Of a stretch of 64,000 nt of DNA, positions 9,210-19,203 are shown piece after piece. A model generated the notes under the pieces. It was not told the origin of the DNA. It ran no database searches and saw only the letters and a list, made by a program, of their open reading frames with translations. The stretch is from positions 1 to 64,000 of the forward strand of contig NZ_JQKP01000004.1 of NCBI RefSeq assembly GCF_000746095.1, given 5' to 3'. Both the position numbers and the translations under genes were made by a program. The stretch comes from Ferriphaselus sp. R-1 (lineage in GTDB: Bacteria > Pseudomonadota > Gammaproteobacteria > Burkholderiales > Gallionellaceae). Numbering within the stretch: the first letter of the stretch is position 1; each line of letters starts with the position of its first letter.

Positions 9210-10333
9210 ACGCAGTCTTGCTGACGACACCCACTAACCCGCCCCAGAAACCCGTCAATCGCACCAGTGATGACGGAGCCGGAGCTCAGCAACCGCCTTT
9301 CGGCTCGGTACTTTCCGGCCAGATGGCGCGCCAGGCCATGCAGGAGCAACATCACACCGCCAACAAAACGGCTACGCGCAAGGAACAGCCCCCCGCCGTC
9401 GCTGCGGATGCCCCCGTTGCACCGCCTGACGGGACGGTCGCACTGCCTGCCGACCTGCTGGTCAACCTGATCCAGCAAGGTCAGGCAGCCGGAACGACCA
9501 CAACGAGCGATGCCCGGTCTGCCGCCGCGCCCGGTGAAGTGCGCTCTTCCGCCACGCTCCCCCGCACCACGACTCTCCCGTCAGCCCCCACCGAAAGCGC
9601 CCCGGACATGACCGCCGCTGCCGTCACAGACGACAGCCCCCGCCCCCGGTTGACTACCGAGCCGGCTTCGGGTGTCGCCCAGCGCGGCACGGATACCACC
9701 GCGCTGACCACAGCGAAGCGGGATACCGCCTCTGACAGCATGATCGCCGGGGTGCGCAGCAGCCTGCCGGATGGGGCGAGCACGCTGACAACACGACAGG
9801 AACAAGGCCACATCGCCGATGCCCCCCTGCCCGCCTTGACCGGCGTGGCCCAGGCGAACGCCGCCGCATTGACCACGCCCACAGCCGCCCCGGCACAACT
9901 CAGCATAGCACCGCCCGTAGGCCGCAAGGACTGGGGGGATGAGTTCGGCCAGAAGGTGACCTGGCTGGCTACCCAACATCAGCAAAGCGCCGAACTCCAC
10001 CTGAACCCTCCTCAGCTCGGCCCGTTGGACGTGGTCGTCAGCGTGAGCGGCGACCAGGCTACGGCATTCTTCTCGTCGCCGCACGCAGCCGTACGCGAGG
10101 CCGTCGAGCAAGCCATGCCTAAACTCCGTGAACTGATGGCCGATAACGGCATCACGCTGTCGAACACATCGGTGAGTGACCAGAGTCAAAGTACCTCCCA
10201 GGATTCCCGCCAACGCAGTTCAGGCACTCGTTCCCCTGGCGTTTCGGATAACATCGCTGCCGGCGAACAACCTTCGACCAGAGTGACCGCACCGGTCCGG
10301 CGACACCAAGGCTTGCTTGATACGTTCGCATGA
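9206..10333 (+). CDS. fliK: Flagellar hook-length control protein FliK
   Basis: A 375-residue secreted ruler. The first roughly 230 residues are low-complexity Thr/Ala/Pro/Ser, as expected for the extended measuring part. The C-terminal Flg_hook domain, which switches FlhB specificity, is visible as SAELHLNPPQLGPLDVVVSV followed by TAFFSSPHAAVREAVEQAMPKL and RELMADNGITLSN. The repeat-poor N-terminal half is poorly conserved in all bacteria. At 375 residues it is near the short end for FliK, which would bear on hook length. Confidence 0.92.
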   Translation: MNAVLLTTPTNPPQKPVNRTSDDGAGAQQPPFGSVLSGQMARQAMQEQHHTANKTATRKEQPPAVAADAPVAPPDGTVALPADLLVNLIQQGQAAGTTTTSDARSAAAPGEVRSSATLPRTTTLPSAPTESAPDMTAAAVTDDSPRPRLTTEPASGVAQRGTDTTALTTAKRDTASDSMIAGVRSSLPDGASTLTTRQEQGHIADAPLPALTGVAQANAAALTTPTAAPAQLSIAPPVGRKDWGDEFGQKVTWLATQHQQSAELHLNPPQLGPLDVVVSVSGDQATAFFSSPHAAVREAVEQAMPKLRELMADNGITLSNTSVSDQSQSTSQDSRQRSSGTRSPGVSDNIAAGEQPSTRVTAPVRRHQGLLDTFA

Positions 10334-10334
10334 C

Positions 10335-10400
10335 CGGGGAATAAGGGGGGATTCTGCGTCTTATTTGGCTGATGCGCCGACTGCGTACCCGAAGATAATG
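10335..10400 (+). promoter_or_regulatory. Putative fliL promoter element
   Basis: The 91-base gap between fliK and fliL holds GGGGAATAAGGGGGG, then CTTATT at 10360-10365 and GATAATG at 10394-10400. AATAAG and CTTATT form a small inverted repeat. The arrangement mirrors the region before fliF, suggesting a second promoter inside the flagellar cluster. Confidence 0.35.
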
Positions 10401-10424
10401 ACACCAACCTGATAGGAGAAAACG

Positions 10425-10964
10425 ATGTCCAAGCCAGCAGCAAAACCGGCAGCCGCCGGAGAAGAGAAACCCAAGAGCAAGAAAATGCTCATTATCGTCG
10501 CCGCCGTACTGGTATTGGCGATCGGTGGCGGTGTCGGGTTCTTCATGATGGGCGGAAAACATCCGGAAGAAGAGGAAGCACATGCCGAGCCGGCAGCGCA
10601 TCCGGTGTTCGTGACGCTGGACACGTTCACAGTCAACCTGCAACGCGAAGAGGGCGACCAGTTCCTGCAGATCGGCCTGTCGTTGAAGGTCATGGATCCC
10701 AAACTGGAGGAAGAGATCAAGGCCAACATGCCCGAGATCCGCAGCAAACTGCTGTTGCTGCTGTCGAGCAAGCGCGCCTCCGAACTCTCTACCCCCGAAG
10801 GAAAACGCTCCCTGGCCAACGAGATCGTGGAAGAGACCAACGGTGTGCTGGGTGCCGGTGAACCTCCGGAAGAGGCCCCTGCCAAGGGCAAAAAGTCCAA
10901 ACACGCCGCCAAAGCCAAGGAAGGTGTCGAAGACGTACTGTTCACTTCCTTCATCATCCAGTAA
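10425..10964 (+). CDS. fliL: Flagellar basal body-associated protein FliL
   Basis: A 179-residue single-pass inner-membrane protein that surrounds and supports stator units. Basic lead (KPKSKKM), transmembrane helix (IIVAAVLVLAIGGGVGFFMM), acidic linker, then the periplasmic SPFH-like domain (FVTLDTFTVNLQREEGDQFLQ then IGLSLKVMDPKLEEEIKANM). A longer than usual insert (GAGEPPEEAPAKGKKSKHAA) precedes the conserved C-terminal DVLFTSFIIQ. Start set by GATAGGAGAAAACGATG. First gene of the fliLMNOPQR block. Confidence 0.95.
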   Translation: MSKPAAKPAAAGEEKPKSKKMLIIVAAVLVLAIGGGVGFFMMGGKHPEEEEAHAEPAAHPVFVTLDTFTVNLQREEGDQFLQIGLSLKVMDPKLEEEIKANMPEIRSKLLLLLSSKRASELSTPEGKRSLANEIVEETNGVLGAGEPPEEAPAKGKKSKHAAKAKEGVEDVLFTSFIIQ

Positions 10965-10969
10965 TCATC

Positions 10970-11965
10970 ATGTCCAGCGACTTTCTCTCCCAAGACGAAG
11001 TTGACTCCCTGCTCCGGGGAGTCACGGGGGAGTCTGACGAAAAGAAAGCCGACGACACTCCCGGCGGCATCCGGCCTTACAACCTGGCGACGCAGGAGCG
11101 CATCGTGCGTGGGCGCATGCCCACCATGGAGGTCATCAACGAGCGCTTCGCCCGCTTGTTCCGCATCAACCTGTTCAACTTCATCCGGCGCACTCCCGAG
11201 ATCTCGGTCAGCCAGGTGCGCGTGCTGAAATTCAGCGAGTTCATCCGCAACCTGCCGGTGCCCGCCAACTTCAACATGGTGCAGGCCAAGCCGCTGCGCG
11301 GCAACGGCCTATTCGTACTCGACCCCAACCTGGTGTTCCAGGTGGTGGACAACATGTTCGGCGGCGACGGCAGCATCCACACCCGGGTCGAAGGGCGTGA
11401 GTTCACGCAGACCGAGATGCGCATCATCCAGAAACTGCTGGCCGTCGTGTTCGAGTCCTACGAGAAATCCTGGGAGTCGGTGTACAAACTGAAGTTCGAG
11501 TTCGTGCGCTCGGAGATGAACCCGCAATTCGTCAACATCGCCACGCCCAACGAAGTCGTGGTCGCCACCACGTTCGAGATCGAATTCGGCGGCACCGGCG
11601 GCCCCATCCATATCTGCTTCCCGTACGCGATGATCGAGCCGATCCGCGAGATGCTGTACAGCACCATGCAAGGGGATCACCTGATCGCGGACAAGCGCTG
11701 GCTGAACATGCTGTCCAAGCAGATCCAGTCGGCGGATGTAGAGCTGAAGGCTCAACTGGGCCACGCCCGGATCACGCTCGGGCAAGTCCTCAAGATGCAA
11801 TCCGGGGATGTCATCCCGCTGGAAGTGGACGACTCCATACAGGCTCTGGTGGGAGAAGTCCCGGTGATGGACTGCAAGTACGGTGTCTTCAACGGACAGT
11901 ATGCCCTGCGGGTGGAGCGGATGCTGACAGGGAACGTAACCGAAAGTAACGGAGAACGATCATGA
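10970..11965 (+). CDS. fliM: Flagellar motor switch protein FliM
   Basis: A 331-residue C-ring protein. The N-terminal peptide LSQDEVDSLLRGV is the CheY-P binding motif. The middle CheC-like domain follows (RPYNLATQERIVRGRMPTME; GGDGSIHTRVEGREFTQTE), then a C-terminal SpoA domain (GHARITLGQVLKMQSGDVIP). It starts 5 bases after fliL and overlaps fliN by 4 bases. Confidence 0.97.
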   Translation: MSSDFLSQDEVDSLLRGVTGESDEKKADDTPGGIRPYNLATQERIVRGRMPTMEVINERFARLFRINLFNFIRRTPEISVSQVRVLKFSEFIRNLPVPANFNMVQAKPLRGNGLFVLDPNLVFQVVDNMFGGDGSIHTRVEGREFTQTEMRIIQKLLAVVFESYEKSWESVYKLKFEFVRSEMNPQFVNIATPNEVVVATTFEIEFGGTGGPIHICFPYAMIEPIREMLYSTMQGDHLIADKRWLNMLSKQIQSADVELKAQLGHARITLGQVLKMQSGDVIPLEVDDSIQALVGEVPVMDCKYGVFNGQYALRVERMLTGNVTESNGERS

Positions 11966-12420
11966 ACGATCAAACCAGCGAACAAATCAGTGCCGACGAC
12001 TGGGGCGCAGCGATGGCGGAACAAGCCTCGGCCACCACCGATGACTGGGGTGCGGCCATGGCGGAACAGGCAGGCTCGACACAGGCCGCCGGGCTGTCCT
12101 CGGCGAAACCCCACGTGTTCGAGGAGTTCTCCAGCGGCAGCGGCAGTGCCGCCTCGCGCAACGATCTGGACATGATCCTCGACATCCCGGTGCAGCTCAC
12201 CGTGGAGTTGGGCCGCACCAAGATGCCGATCAAGAACCTGCTGCAACTGGCGCAAGGTTCGGTGGTCGAGCTGTCAGGCTTGGCGGGCGAGCCGCTGGAT
12301 GTGCTCATCAACGGCTTCCTCATCGCCCAGGGCGAAGTGGTGGTGGTGAACGACAAGCTGGGCATCCGCCTGACCGACATCATCACGCCGTCGGAACGCC
12401 TGCGCCGCCTCAATCGATAA
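11962..12420 (+). CDS. fliN: Flagellar motor switch protein FliN, with duplicated N-terminal motif
   Basis: A 152-residue C-ring protein. The C-terminal SpoA domain is canonical (DIPVQLTVELGRTKMPIKNL; QGSVVELSGLAGEPLDVLIN; IAQGEVVVVNDKLGIRLTDI). The N-terminal extension carries DDWGAAMAEQA twice (roughly residues 13-23 and 28-38), separated by a short Ser/Ala/Thr linker. Many FliN proteins have one DDWAxAMxEQ-like segment, so this looks like an internal duplication of a docking peptide. Coupled to fliM by a 4-base overlap and followed 1 base later by fliO. Confidence 0.96.
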   Translation: MNDQTSEQISADDWGAAMAEQASATTDDWGAAMAEQAGSTQAAGLSSAKPHVFEEFSSGSGSAASRNDLDMILDIPVQLTVELGRTKMPIKNLLQLAQGSVVELSGLAGEPLDVLINGFLIAQGEVVVVNDKLGIRLTDIITPSERLRRLNR

Positions 12421-12421
12421 C

Positions 12422-12868
12422 ATGTTGCGCCCGCTCACAGCCCTCGCCGCGCTCAGGTTACCGCTCGTCGCGGCGGCGGACACCGCCTCCCGTCCAGCGT
12501 ATGTTCCTCCCGCCCCCACCGCCCTTTCCTCGGGCAGCATCCTGCAAGTGATCTTCAGCCTGCTGCTGGTGCTCGGTGCCATCGTGCTGGTGGCCTGGCT
12601 GCTCAAACGCATCAACCTGCCACAACAGGGTGGTCGCAACCTGCTCAAGGTGGTCAGCGGCGTGGCCGTGGGCCAGCGTGAACGCATCGTGCTGGTCGAG
12701 GTCGGCGAGACCTGGCTGGTGGTCGGCGTCGCCCCCGGTTCGGTGCGCACGCTGCATACCCTGCCGAAGTCCGCCCTGCCCGCCGCCGAAGCGGGCGCAC
12801 TGGAAGGCGATCAGACCGCGTTCCAGAGCTGGCTCAAGCAAGTGATGGAGAAAAAGAATGCGGCTTAG
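12422..12868 (+). CDS. fliO: Flagellar biosynthetic protein FliO
   Basis: A 148-residue membrane protein that assists assembly of the FliP ring of the export gate. A hydrophobic N-terminus is followed by the single transmembrane segment ([20 protein letters not shown]) and the conserved cytoplasmic motif [20 protein letters not shown] then [21 protein letters not shown]. Its ATG is one base after the fliN stop and its end overlaps fliP by 11 bases. Confidence 0.93.
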   Translation: MLRPLTALAALRLPLVAAADTASRPAYVPPAPTALSSGSILQVIFSLLLVLGAIVLVAWLLKRINLPQQGGRNLLKVVSGVAVGQRERIVLVEVGETWLVVGVAPGSVRTLHTLPKSALPAAEAGALEGDQTAFQSWLKQVMEKKNAA

Positions 12869-13604
12869 TCGCGCACTGTTGCTGGTTTTGCTGGCCTTGG
12901 CGGCTCCGCTCGCCTGGGCCGCCGAAGCTGGCTTGCCCGCGCTGACCAGCACGCCGTCAGCCGGTGGCGGCCAGACCTGGACGCTCAGCCTGCAAACGCT
13001 GGTGCTCATCACCTCGCTGACCTTCCTGCCGGCTGTGCTGCTGATGATGACCGGCTTCACCCGCATCATCATCGTGCTGTCGCTGTTGCGCTCCGCGCTC
13101 GGCACGCAGTCCTCACCGCCCAATCAGGTGCTGGTCGGGCTGGCGCTGTTCCTCACCTTCTTCGTCATGTCGCCGGTACTCGAAAAGATCTACAACGAGG
13201 CCTGGCTGCCCTACAGCGAAAGCAAGATCTCGCTGGAACAGGCTTACGACACCGGCAGCGCGCCGCTCAAGGCCTTCATGCTGCGCCAGACGCGCGAATC
13301 CGACCTCGCCCTGTTCGTCAAGATCTCCAACTCCGGCCCGCTGGAAAGTCCGGAGACCGTGCCGATGAAGATCCTCGTCCCGGCTTATGTCACCAGCGAA
13401 CTCAAGACCGCCTTCCAGATCGGCTTCGTGGTGTTCATCCCCTTCCTCATCATCGACATGGTGGTCGCCAGCGTGCTGATGTCCATGGGTATGATGATGG
13501 TGTCGCCCGCCATCATCGCGCTGCCGTTCAAGATCATGCTGTTCGTGCTGGCCGATGGCTGGAGCCTGCTGATCGGCTCGCTGGTACAGAGTTTCTACAC
13601 CTGA
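12858..13604 (+). CDS. fliP: Flagellar export gate protein FliP
   Basis: A 248-residue core export-gate protein that forms the FliP5-FliQ4-FliR1 pore. It begins with a cleavable signal peptide ([24 protein letters not shown]), typical of Fli[21 protein letters not shown] then [20 protein letters not shown] and the [20 protein letters not shown] segment are family signatures, and the C-terminal [20 protein letters not shown] is invariant in style. Confidence 0.97.
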   Translation: MRLSRALLLVLLALAAPLAWAAEAGLPALTSTPSAGGGQTWTLSLQTLVLITSLTFLPAVLLMMTGFTRIIIVLSLLRSALGTQSSPPNQVLVGLALFLTFFVMSPVLEKIYNEAWLPYSESKISLEQAYDTGSAPLKAFMLRQTRESDLALFVKISNSGPLESPETVPMKILVPAYVTSELKTAFQIGFVVFIPFLIIDMVVASVLMSMGMMMVSPAIIALPFKIMLFVLADGWSLLIGSLVQSFYT

Positions 13605-13615
13605 GGTAAGCCGCG

Positions 13616-13885
13616 ATGACTCCGGAAAGTGTGATGACGATAGGCCGACAGGCGCTGGAACTGACGCTGATGGTGTCGGCTCCGCTGCTGCTCACCGCGC
13701 TCATCGTCGGTCTGGTCGTCAGCATCTTTCAGGCCGCCACGCAGATCAACGAGATGACACTGTCGTTCATCCCCAAACTGCTGGCCATGTTCCTGGTGAT
13801 GATCATCGCCGGGCCGTGGATGATAGGGCTGATCACGGACTACATGAAGCGGCTGTTCGAGAGCATCCCCTGGCTGGTGGGGTGA
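13616..13885 (+). CDS. fliQ: Flagellar export gate protein FliQ
   Basis: An 89-residue protein with two transmembrane helices (MVSAPLLLTALIVGLVVSIF and FIPKLLAMFLVMIIAGPWMI) and the family segment QAATQINEMTLSFIPK between them. Length is typical. Lies 11 bases after fliP and 3 bases before fliR. Confidence 0.97.
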   Translation: MTPESVMTIGRQALELTLMVSAPLLLTALIVGLVVSIFQAATQINEMTLSFIPKLLAMFLVMIIAGPWMIGLITDYMKRLFESIPWLVG

Positions 13886-13888
13886 GCC

Positions 13889-14674
13889 GTGATCTCCTTC
13901 ACCAGCGCGCAACTGAATCTCTGGATCGCCGCGTTCCTGTTCCCGCTGGCGCGCATCATGGCCTTCATCGCCACCGCGCCTATCCTCAGTAACCGGCAGA
14001 TACCCAACCGGGTCAAGATCGGTTTCGGCTTCATCCTCACCGTCGCCATCGCCCCTACGCTGAACGCCCCCGTCGACATCGAGCCGGGCTCCGCCAGCGG
14101 GATGTTCGTGCTGCTGTTGCAGATTCTTGTCGGCGTGGCGATGGGCTTCGCCATGCGATTGGTGTTCACCGCGATCGAGATGGCCGGCGAGATCGCCGGT
14201 TTGCAGATCGGCCTGGGCTTCGCCAGCTTCTACGATCCGCAACGCGCCTCGTTCACCCCCATCCTCGCGCAATTCCTCGGGGTGATCGCCGCGCTGGCCT
14301 TTCTCACCATGGACGGCCACCTGTACCTGATCGCCATCCTGGCCGAGAGCTTCAAGACCGTCCCCATCGCCGCCACGCCGCCTTCTGCTCATGCCATGCA
14401 CACGCTGGCGCTATGGGGGGGCAGTATCTTCGCCTTCGCTCTGCAACTCTCGCTCCCCATACTGGCCGCACTGCTCATCACCAACCTGGCCATGGGCATC
14501 CTGTCGCGCAGCGCCCCGCAGGTGAACCTGTTCGCCATTGGCTTCCCGATCACGCTAGCCGTCGGATTCATCATCCTCGCCTTGTCGATGTCGTATTTCG
14601 CCCCGCTGGTCGACCAGTTCGCCCACAACGGCCTCGACACCATGCAGCGCATCACGCAGCAAATGAAGAGATAA
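13889..14674 (+). CDS. fliR: Flagellar export gate protein FliR
   Basis: A 261-residue multi-pass membrane protein, last of the export gate genes here (flhB is not in the window). It starts with GTG at 13889, three bases after the fliQ stop. Signatures: LNLWIAAFLFPLARIMAFIA, VRLVF-type segment AMRLVFTAIEMAGEIAGLQI, LGFASFYDPQ and the FxxNLAMGILSR-like segment LLITNLAMGILSRSAPQVNL. The GTG start may lower its translation relative to FliP and FliQ, consistent with the 5:4:1 ratio known for the complex (inference). Confidence 0.96.
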   Translation: MISFTSAQLNLWIAAFLFPLARIMAFIATAPILSNRQIPNRVKIGFGFILTVAIAPTLNAPVDIEPGSASGMFVLLLQILVGVAMGFAMRLVFTAIEMAGEIAGLQIGLGFASFYDPQRASFTPILAQFLGVIAALAFLTMDGHLYLIAILAESFKTVPIAATPPSAHAMHTLALWGGSIFAFALQLSLPILAALLITNLAMGILSRSAPQVNLFAIGFPITLAVGFIILALSMSYFAPLVDQFAHNGLDTMQRITQQMKR

Positions 14675-14715
14675 GCCCGCTCGGCACCCTGGCCGAAAAT
14701 TTTTCCACTCTGCTC

Positions 14716-14743
14716 CTTGAAATCGGAAAATCCATGCCCATTT
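14716..14743 (+). promoter_or_regulatory. Sigma-32 heat-shock promoter of grpE
   Basis: CTTGAAA (14716-14722), a 13-nt spacer, then GCCCATTT (14736-14743). This is one base from the consensus CTTGAAA-N13-CCCCATNT. It lies 27 bases before the grpE ATG. Confidence 0.85.
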
Positions 14744-14770
14744 AGCTCGCACGTTTATTTGGAGAGCACG

Positions 14771-15295
14771 ATGGAACACACCGAAGCAAGCGCAGCACCT
14801 GCCGAACCGACCGCCGAACAGTCCACCCCCGACACCACCCCAAGCATGGAAGAGCTGCTGCAAGCCGCCGAACGCAAGGCGCAGGAGCATTACGATGCCT
14901 GGATGTACGCCAAGGCCGAGGGCGAGAACATCCGCCGCCGCGCAGCCGAAGACGTGAGCAAGGCGCAGAAGTTCGCCGTGGAGCGTTTCTCGAACGAAGT
15001 GCTGGCTGTGAAAGACAGTCTGGAAGCCGGTCTGGCCGTGACCACCGAGAACGTGGAGAGCTTCAAGAGCGGCATGGAACTGACGCTGAAACAGCTCACC
15101 AGCGTGTTCGAGAAATTCAACATCAAGGAACTCAATCCGGTCGGCGAGAAGCTCGACCCGCATAAGCATCAGGCCATCGGCATGCTGGACAGCGACCAGC
15201 CCGCCAACACTGTGGTCAGCGTGATGCAAAAGGGCTACACCCTGAACGACCGCGTGCTGCGTCCGGCGCTGGTGATGGTGTCTAAGGGGAAGTAG
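14771..15295 (+). CDS. grpE: Nucleotide exchange factor GrpE (HSP70 cofactor)
   Basis: A 174-residue DnaK nucleotide exchange factor. An acidic Ala/Pro/Glu lead is followed by the long dimerization helix ([21 protein letters not shown]) and the C-terminal beta domain that opens the DnaK cleft ([40 protein letters not shown]). The start MEHTEAS at 14771 is preceded by GGAGAGCACG and lies downstream of the sigma-32 promoter; the in-frame ATG at 14717 falls inside that promoter and is excluded. Confidence 0.97.
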   Translation: MEHTEASAAPAEPTAEQSTPDTTPSMEELLQAAERKAQEHYDAWMYAKAEGENIRRRAAEDVSKAQKFAVERFSNEVLAVKDSLEAGLAVTTENVESFKSGMELTLKQLTSVFEKFNIKELNPVGEKLDPHKHQAIGMLDSDQPANTVVSVMQKGYTLNDRVLRPALVMVSKGK

Positions 15296-15303
15296 GGTCA
15301 ATT

Positions 15304-15374
15304 GTGAGACGTGAGACGTAAGTAAAAACCGGCGCAGCCGACAAGCCCGACTAATAACTAACGACTTACGACTA
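15304..15374. repeat. Degenerate heptanucleotide repeat pair upstream of dnaK
   Basis: On the plus strand three units read GTGAGAC, GTGAGAC, GTAAGTA (15304-15324). After a 22-base spacer four units of the complementary family follow: CCGACTA, ATAACTA, ACGACTT, ACGACTA (15347-15374). The two tracts are inverted relative to each other and could pair. The second tract ends 8 bases before the dnaK sigma-32 -35 box. Same family as at 17400-17480 and 29198-29232. Confidence 0.8.
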
Positions 15375-15382
15375 CCTCACCC

Positions 15383-15410
15383 CTTGAAATTACTAACAAC
15401 CGCCCCATCT
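15383..15410 (+). promoter_or_regulatory. Sigma-32 heat-shock promoter of dnaK
   Basis: CTTGAAA (15383-15389), a 13-nt spacer, then CCCCATCT (15403-15410): a full match to the sigma-32 consensus, 45 bases before the dnaK ATG. Confidence 0.92.
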
Positions 15411-15454
15411 TGGGCGACATCGAAATCAACCCGATTCAACTGAAAGGAAAAGAC

Positions 15455-17395
15455 ATGGGAAAGATCATTGGTATTGACCTGGGTACAACGAACTCTTGCG
15501 TGGCCGTGATGGAGAACGGCAAGCCCAAGGTGATCGAGAACGCGGAAGGCGCGCGTACCACACCGTCCATCATCGCTTACACCGAAGACGGTGAGATCCT
15601 GGTTGGCGCATCGGCCAAGCGTCAGGCGGTCACCAACCCGAAGAGCACACTGTACGGCGTGAAGCGCCTGATCGGTCGTCGCTTCGACGAGCCGATGGTG
15701 CAGAAGGACATCGGCATGGTGCCTTACACCATCGTCAAGGCCAAGAACGGCGATGCCTGGGTGAAGGTGCGCGACAAAGACATCTCCGCACCGGAGATCT
15801 CCGCGCAAGTGCTGGTCAAGATGAAGAAGACCGCCGAAGACTATCTGGGCGAAGAAGTCACCGAAGCGGTCATCACCGTGCCGGCCTACTTCAACGACTC
15901 GCAGCGCCAAGCCACCAAGGATGCCGGTCGCATCGCCGGTCTGGACGTGAAGCGCATCATCAACGAGCCGACTGCAGCCGCGCTGGCCTTCGGTCTGGAC
16001 AAGCAGGAAGGCGACCGCAAGATCGCGGTGTATGACTTGGGCGGCGGCACCTTCGACATCTCCATCATCGACATCGCCGAGATCGACGGTGAGCACCAGT
16101 TTGAAGTGCTGTCCACCAACGGCGACACCTTCCTGGGCGGCGAAGACTTCGACATGCGCGTGATCGACTTCCTGATCGAAGAGTTCAAGAAGGAGAACGG
16201 CATCGACCTGAAGAAAGACATGCTGGCGCTGCAACGCCTGAAGGACGCGGCGGAAAAGGCCAAGATCGAGCTGTCTTCCGCTCAACAGACCGAGGTGAAC
16301 CTGCCTTACATCACCGCCGATGCGACCGGCCCTAAGCACCTGGCCGTGAAGATCACCCGCGCCAAGCTGGAGAGCATCGTGGAAGACCTGATCGCGCGCA
16401 CCATCGAGCCGTGCAAGATCGCCATGAAGGACGCGGGCGTGTCGATTTCCGACATCGCCGACGTGATTCTGGTTGGCGGCCAGACCCGTATGCCCAAGGT
16501 GCAGGAAAAGGTTAAGGAGTTCTTTGGCCGTGACCCGCGCCGTGACGTGAACCCGGACGAAGCCGTGGCCGTAGGCGCTTGTATTCAGGGCGGCGTGCTG
16601 CAAGGCGAGGTTAAGGATGTTCTGCTGCTGGACGTGACCCCGCTCAGCTTGGGTATCGAAACCATGGGCGGCGTGATGACCAAGCTCATCAAGAAGAACA
16701 CCACCATCCCGACCAAGGCATCGCAGGTGTTCTCGACAGCGGACGACAACCAGTCCGCCGTGACCATCCACGTGCTGCAAGGCGAACGCGAGATGTCTTC
16801 CGGCAACAAGAGCCTGGGCCAGTTCAACCTCGGCGACATCCCGCCCGCTCCGCGCGGCATGCCGCAGATCGAAGTGACCTTCAACATCGACGCGAACGGC
16901 ATCCTGCACGTTTCCGCCAAGGACAAGGCCACCAACAAGGAAGCCAACATCACCATCAAGGCCAGCTCCGGTTTGAGCGAGGCCGAGATCGAGCGCATGG
17001 TGCAGGATGCTGAAGCCCACGCCGACGAAGACCGCAAGGCGATGGAACTGGTGACTGCGCGCAACCAGCTGGACACCTTGATCCACACCACCCACAAGTC
17101 GCTGAAGGAATACGGCGAGCAGCTGACAGCGGAAGAAAAGTCCGCCATCGAAGCCGCCATCAAGGAAGCCGCGGAAGTGGTGAAAGGCGACGACAAGGAG
17201 GCCATCGAAGCCAAGACCGAAGCCCTGGCTACCGCCGCGCAGAAGCTGGGCGAAAAGATGTACGCCGCCCAGCAAGCACAAGCTGGTGGTGATGCGGGCT
17301 GCGGCAGCTGCGAACCCGGCGAACAATGCAACGACCACAAGAAGGACGATAACGTGGTGGACGCAGAATTCACTGAAGTGAAAGACAAAAAATAA
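15455..17395 (+). CDS. dnaK: Molecular chaperone DnaK (HSP70)
   Basis: A 646-residue HSP70. Nucleotide-binding domain signatures: [36 protein letters not shown] and [14 protein letters not shown]. The interdomain linker is [15 protein letters not shown]. The substrate domain and helical lid end in an unusual Gly/Cys-bearing tail ([20 protein letters not shown]) before the conserved acidic end [11 protein letters not shown]; most DnaK tails lack a CxxC, so these three cysteines are notable. The start [10 protein letters not shown] is preceded by GAAAGGAAAAGAC; an upstream ATG at 15410 lies inside the promoter and is rejected. Confidence 0.99.
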   Translation: MGKIIGIDLGTTNSCVAVMENGKPKVIENAEGARTTPSIIAYTEDGEILVGASAKRQAVTNPKSTLYGVKRLIGRRFDEPMVQKDIGMVPYTIVKAKNGDAWVKVRDKDISAPEISAQVLVKMKKTAEDYLGEEVTEAVITVPAYFNDSQRQATKDAGRIAGLDVKRIINEPTAAALAFGLDKQEGDRKIAVYDLGGGTFDISIIDIAEIDGEHQFEVLSTNGDTFLGGEDFDMRVIDFLIEEFKKENGIDLKKDMLALQRLKDAAEKAKIELSSAQQTEVNLPYITADATGPKHLAVKITRAKLESIVEDLIARTIEPCKIAMKDAGVSISDIADVILVGGQTRMPKVQEKVKEFFGRDPRRDVNPDEAVAVGACIQGGVLQGEVKDVLLLDVTPLSLGIETMGGVMTKLIKKNTTIPTKASQVFSTADDNQSAVTIHVLQGEREMSSGNKSLGQFNLGDIPPAPRGMPQIEVTFNIDANGILHVSAKDKATNKEANITIKASSGLSEAEIERMVQDAEAHADEDRKAMELVTARNQLDTLIHTTHKSLKEYGEQLTAEEKSAIEAAIKEAAEVVKGDDKEAIEAKTEALATAAQKLGEKMYAAQQAQAGGDAGCGSCEPGEQCNDHKKDDNVVDAEFTEVKDKK

Positions 17396-17399
17396 AGTT

Positions 17400-17479
17400 T
17401 GAAGACGTGAGACGTAAGTCGTAAGCAAAACCTTGGGGTTGCTTTTCAACTTACGTCTTCCGACTTGCGACTAACGACT

Positions 17480-17480
<1 letters not shown>
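17400..17480. repeat. Degenerate heptanucleotide repeat pair abutting dnaJ start
   Basis: Units TGAAGAC, GTGAGAC, GTAAGTC, GTAAGCA run through 17400-17427, then a short hairpin core, then TCAACTT, ACGTCTT, CCGACTT, GCGACTA, ACGACTA through 17446-17480. The halves are inverted; AAGCAAAACC pairs with GGTTGCTTTT (with one bulged-out mismatch region) at the centre. The last unit's final A is the A of the dnaJ ATG, so the repeat occupies the whole ribosome-binding region. Confidence 0.8.
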
Positions 17481-18613
<1,133 letters not shown>

Positions 18614-18617
18614 GTAG

Positions 18618-18648
18618 CACAGGGCAGCGCAAGCTGCCCTGTGTGTTT
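18618..18648 (+). terminator. Rho-independent terminator of the dnaK-dnaJ unit
   Basis: CACAGGGCAGC (18618-18628) and GCTGCCCTGTG (18633-18643) form an 11-bp stem with loop GCAA, followed by TGTTTT. Confidence 0.9.
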
Positions 18649-18679
18649 TGACGTAACGAAAACCAGCACAGGAGCCACC

Positions 18680-19120
18680 ATGCCCATCCAGGCCATCGGC
18701 CACATCGTCCTTAAAGTCCGCGACCTCGACCGCGCCGCCGCGTTCTACCGCGATGTGCTCGGCATCAAGGAAGTGATGCGCTACCGTGGGGCGATGGCGT
18801 TCTTCTCGTTCGGCACCAATCACCACGACATCGGCTTGCTGCAAGTCGGTGGGCAAGCACCCTCGCCCGCAGCGGATGCGGTCGGGTTGTATCACCTGGC
18901 ACTCAAGGTGGGCGATTCGCTGGACGAGCTGCGTGCGTGGAAGCAACGGCTGGAGCAGCACGGCGTACCGCTGACCGGGATGAGCGACCACGGCGTGAGC
19001 CAGTCACTGTACCTGGCCGACCCGGACGGCAACGAGATCGAGCTGTTCGTGGATGCCGACCCGGCGCTGTGGAAAGACGATCTGGCGGCGGTGATGACGG
19101 TCAGGCCGCTCAAGCTGTGA
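18680..19120 (+). CDS. VOC (glyoxalase/dioxygenase) superfamily protein
   Basis: A 146-residue single vicinal-oxygen-chelate domain: AIGHIVLKVRDLDRAAAFYR at the start, with a likely metal ligand His (GHIVL), and SQSLYLADPDGNEIELFVDA near the end with the ligand Glu of DPDGNEIEL. Both betaalphabetabetabeta halves are present, and a second candidate His ligand is in VGLYHLALKV. This pattern fits catechol-2,3-dioxygenase-like or glyoxalase-like enzymes, but the substrate cannot be told. Start by AGGAGCCACCATG. It is flanked by the dnaJ terminator and its own short gap, so it is probably monocistronic. Confidence 0.85.
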   Translation: MPIQAIGHIVLKVRDLDRAAAFYRDVLGIKEVMRYRGAMAFFSFGTNHHDIGLLQVGGQAPSPAADAVGLYHLALKVGDSLDELRAWKQRLEQHGVPLTGMSDHGVSQSLYLADPDGNEIELFVDADPALWKDDLAAVMTVRPLKL

Positions 19121-19203
19121 ATCACGCCACGGCATCGAAAGCAAAGCGCGCACGCAGGGAGTGGCGTTAGAATCCGGCTTCCATTCATCCAAGGAGGACG
19201 GCC

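Noticed and set aside
15304..15374. Heptad tracts considered as a CRISPR or phage attachment site
   Set aside because: Units are 7 bases, contiguous and degenerate, with no unique spacers; they are a tandem repeat.
15377..17449. Minus-strand 690-codon frame opposite dnaK
   Set aside because: Shadow of the conserved dnaK coding strand; very rich in Val/Leu/His/Asp with no motif.
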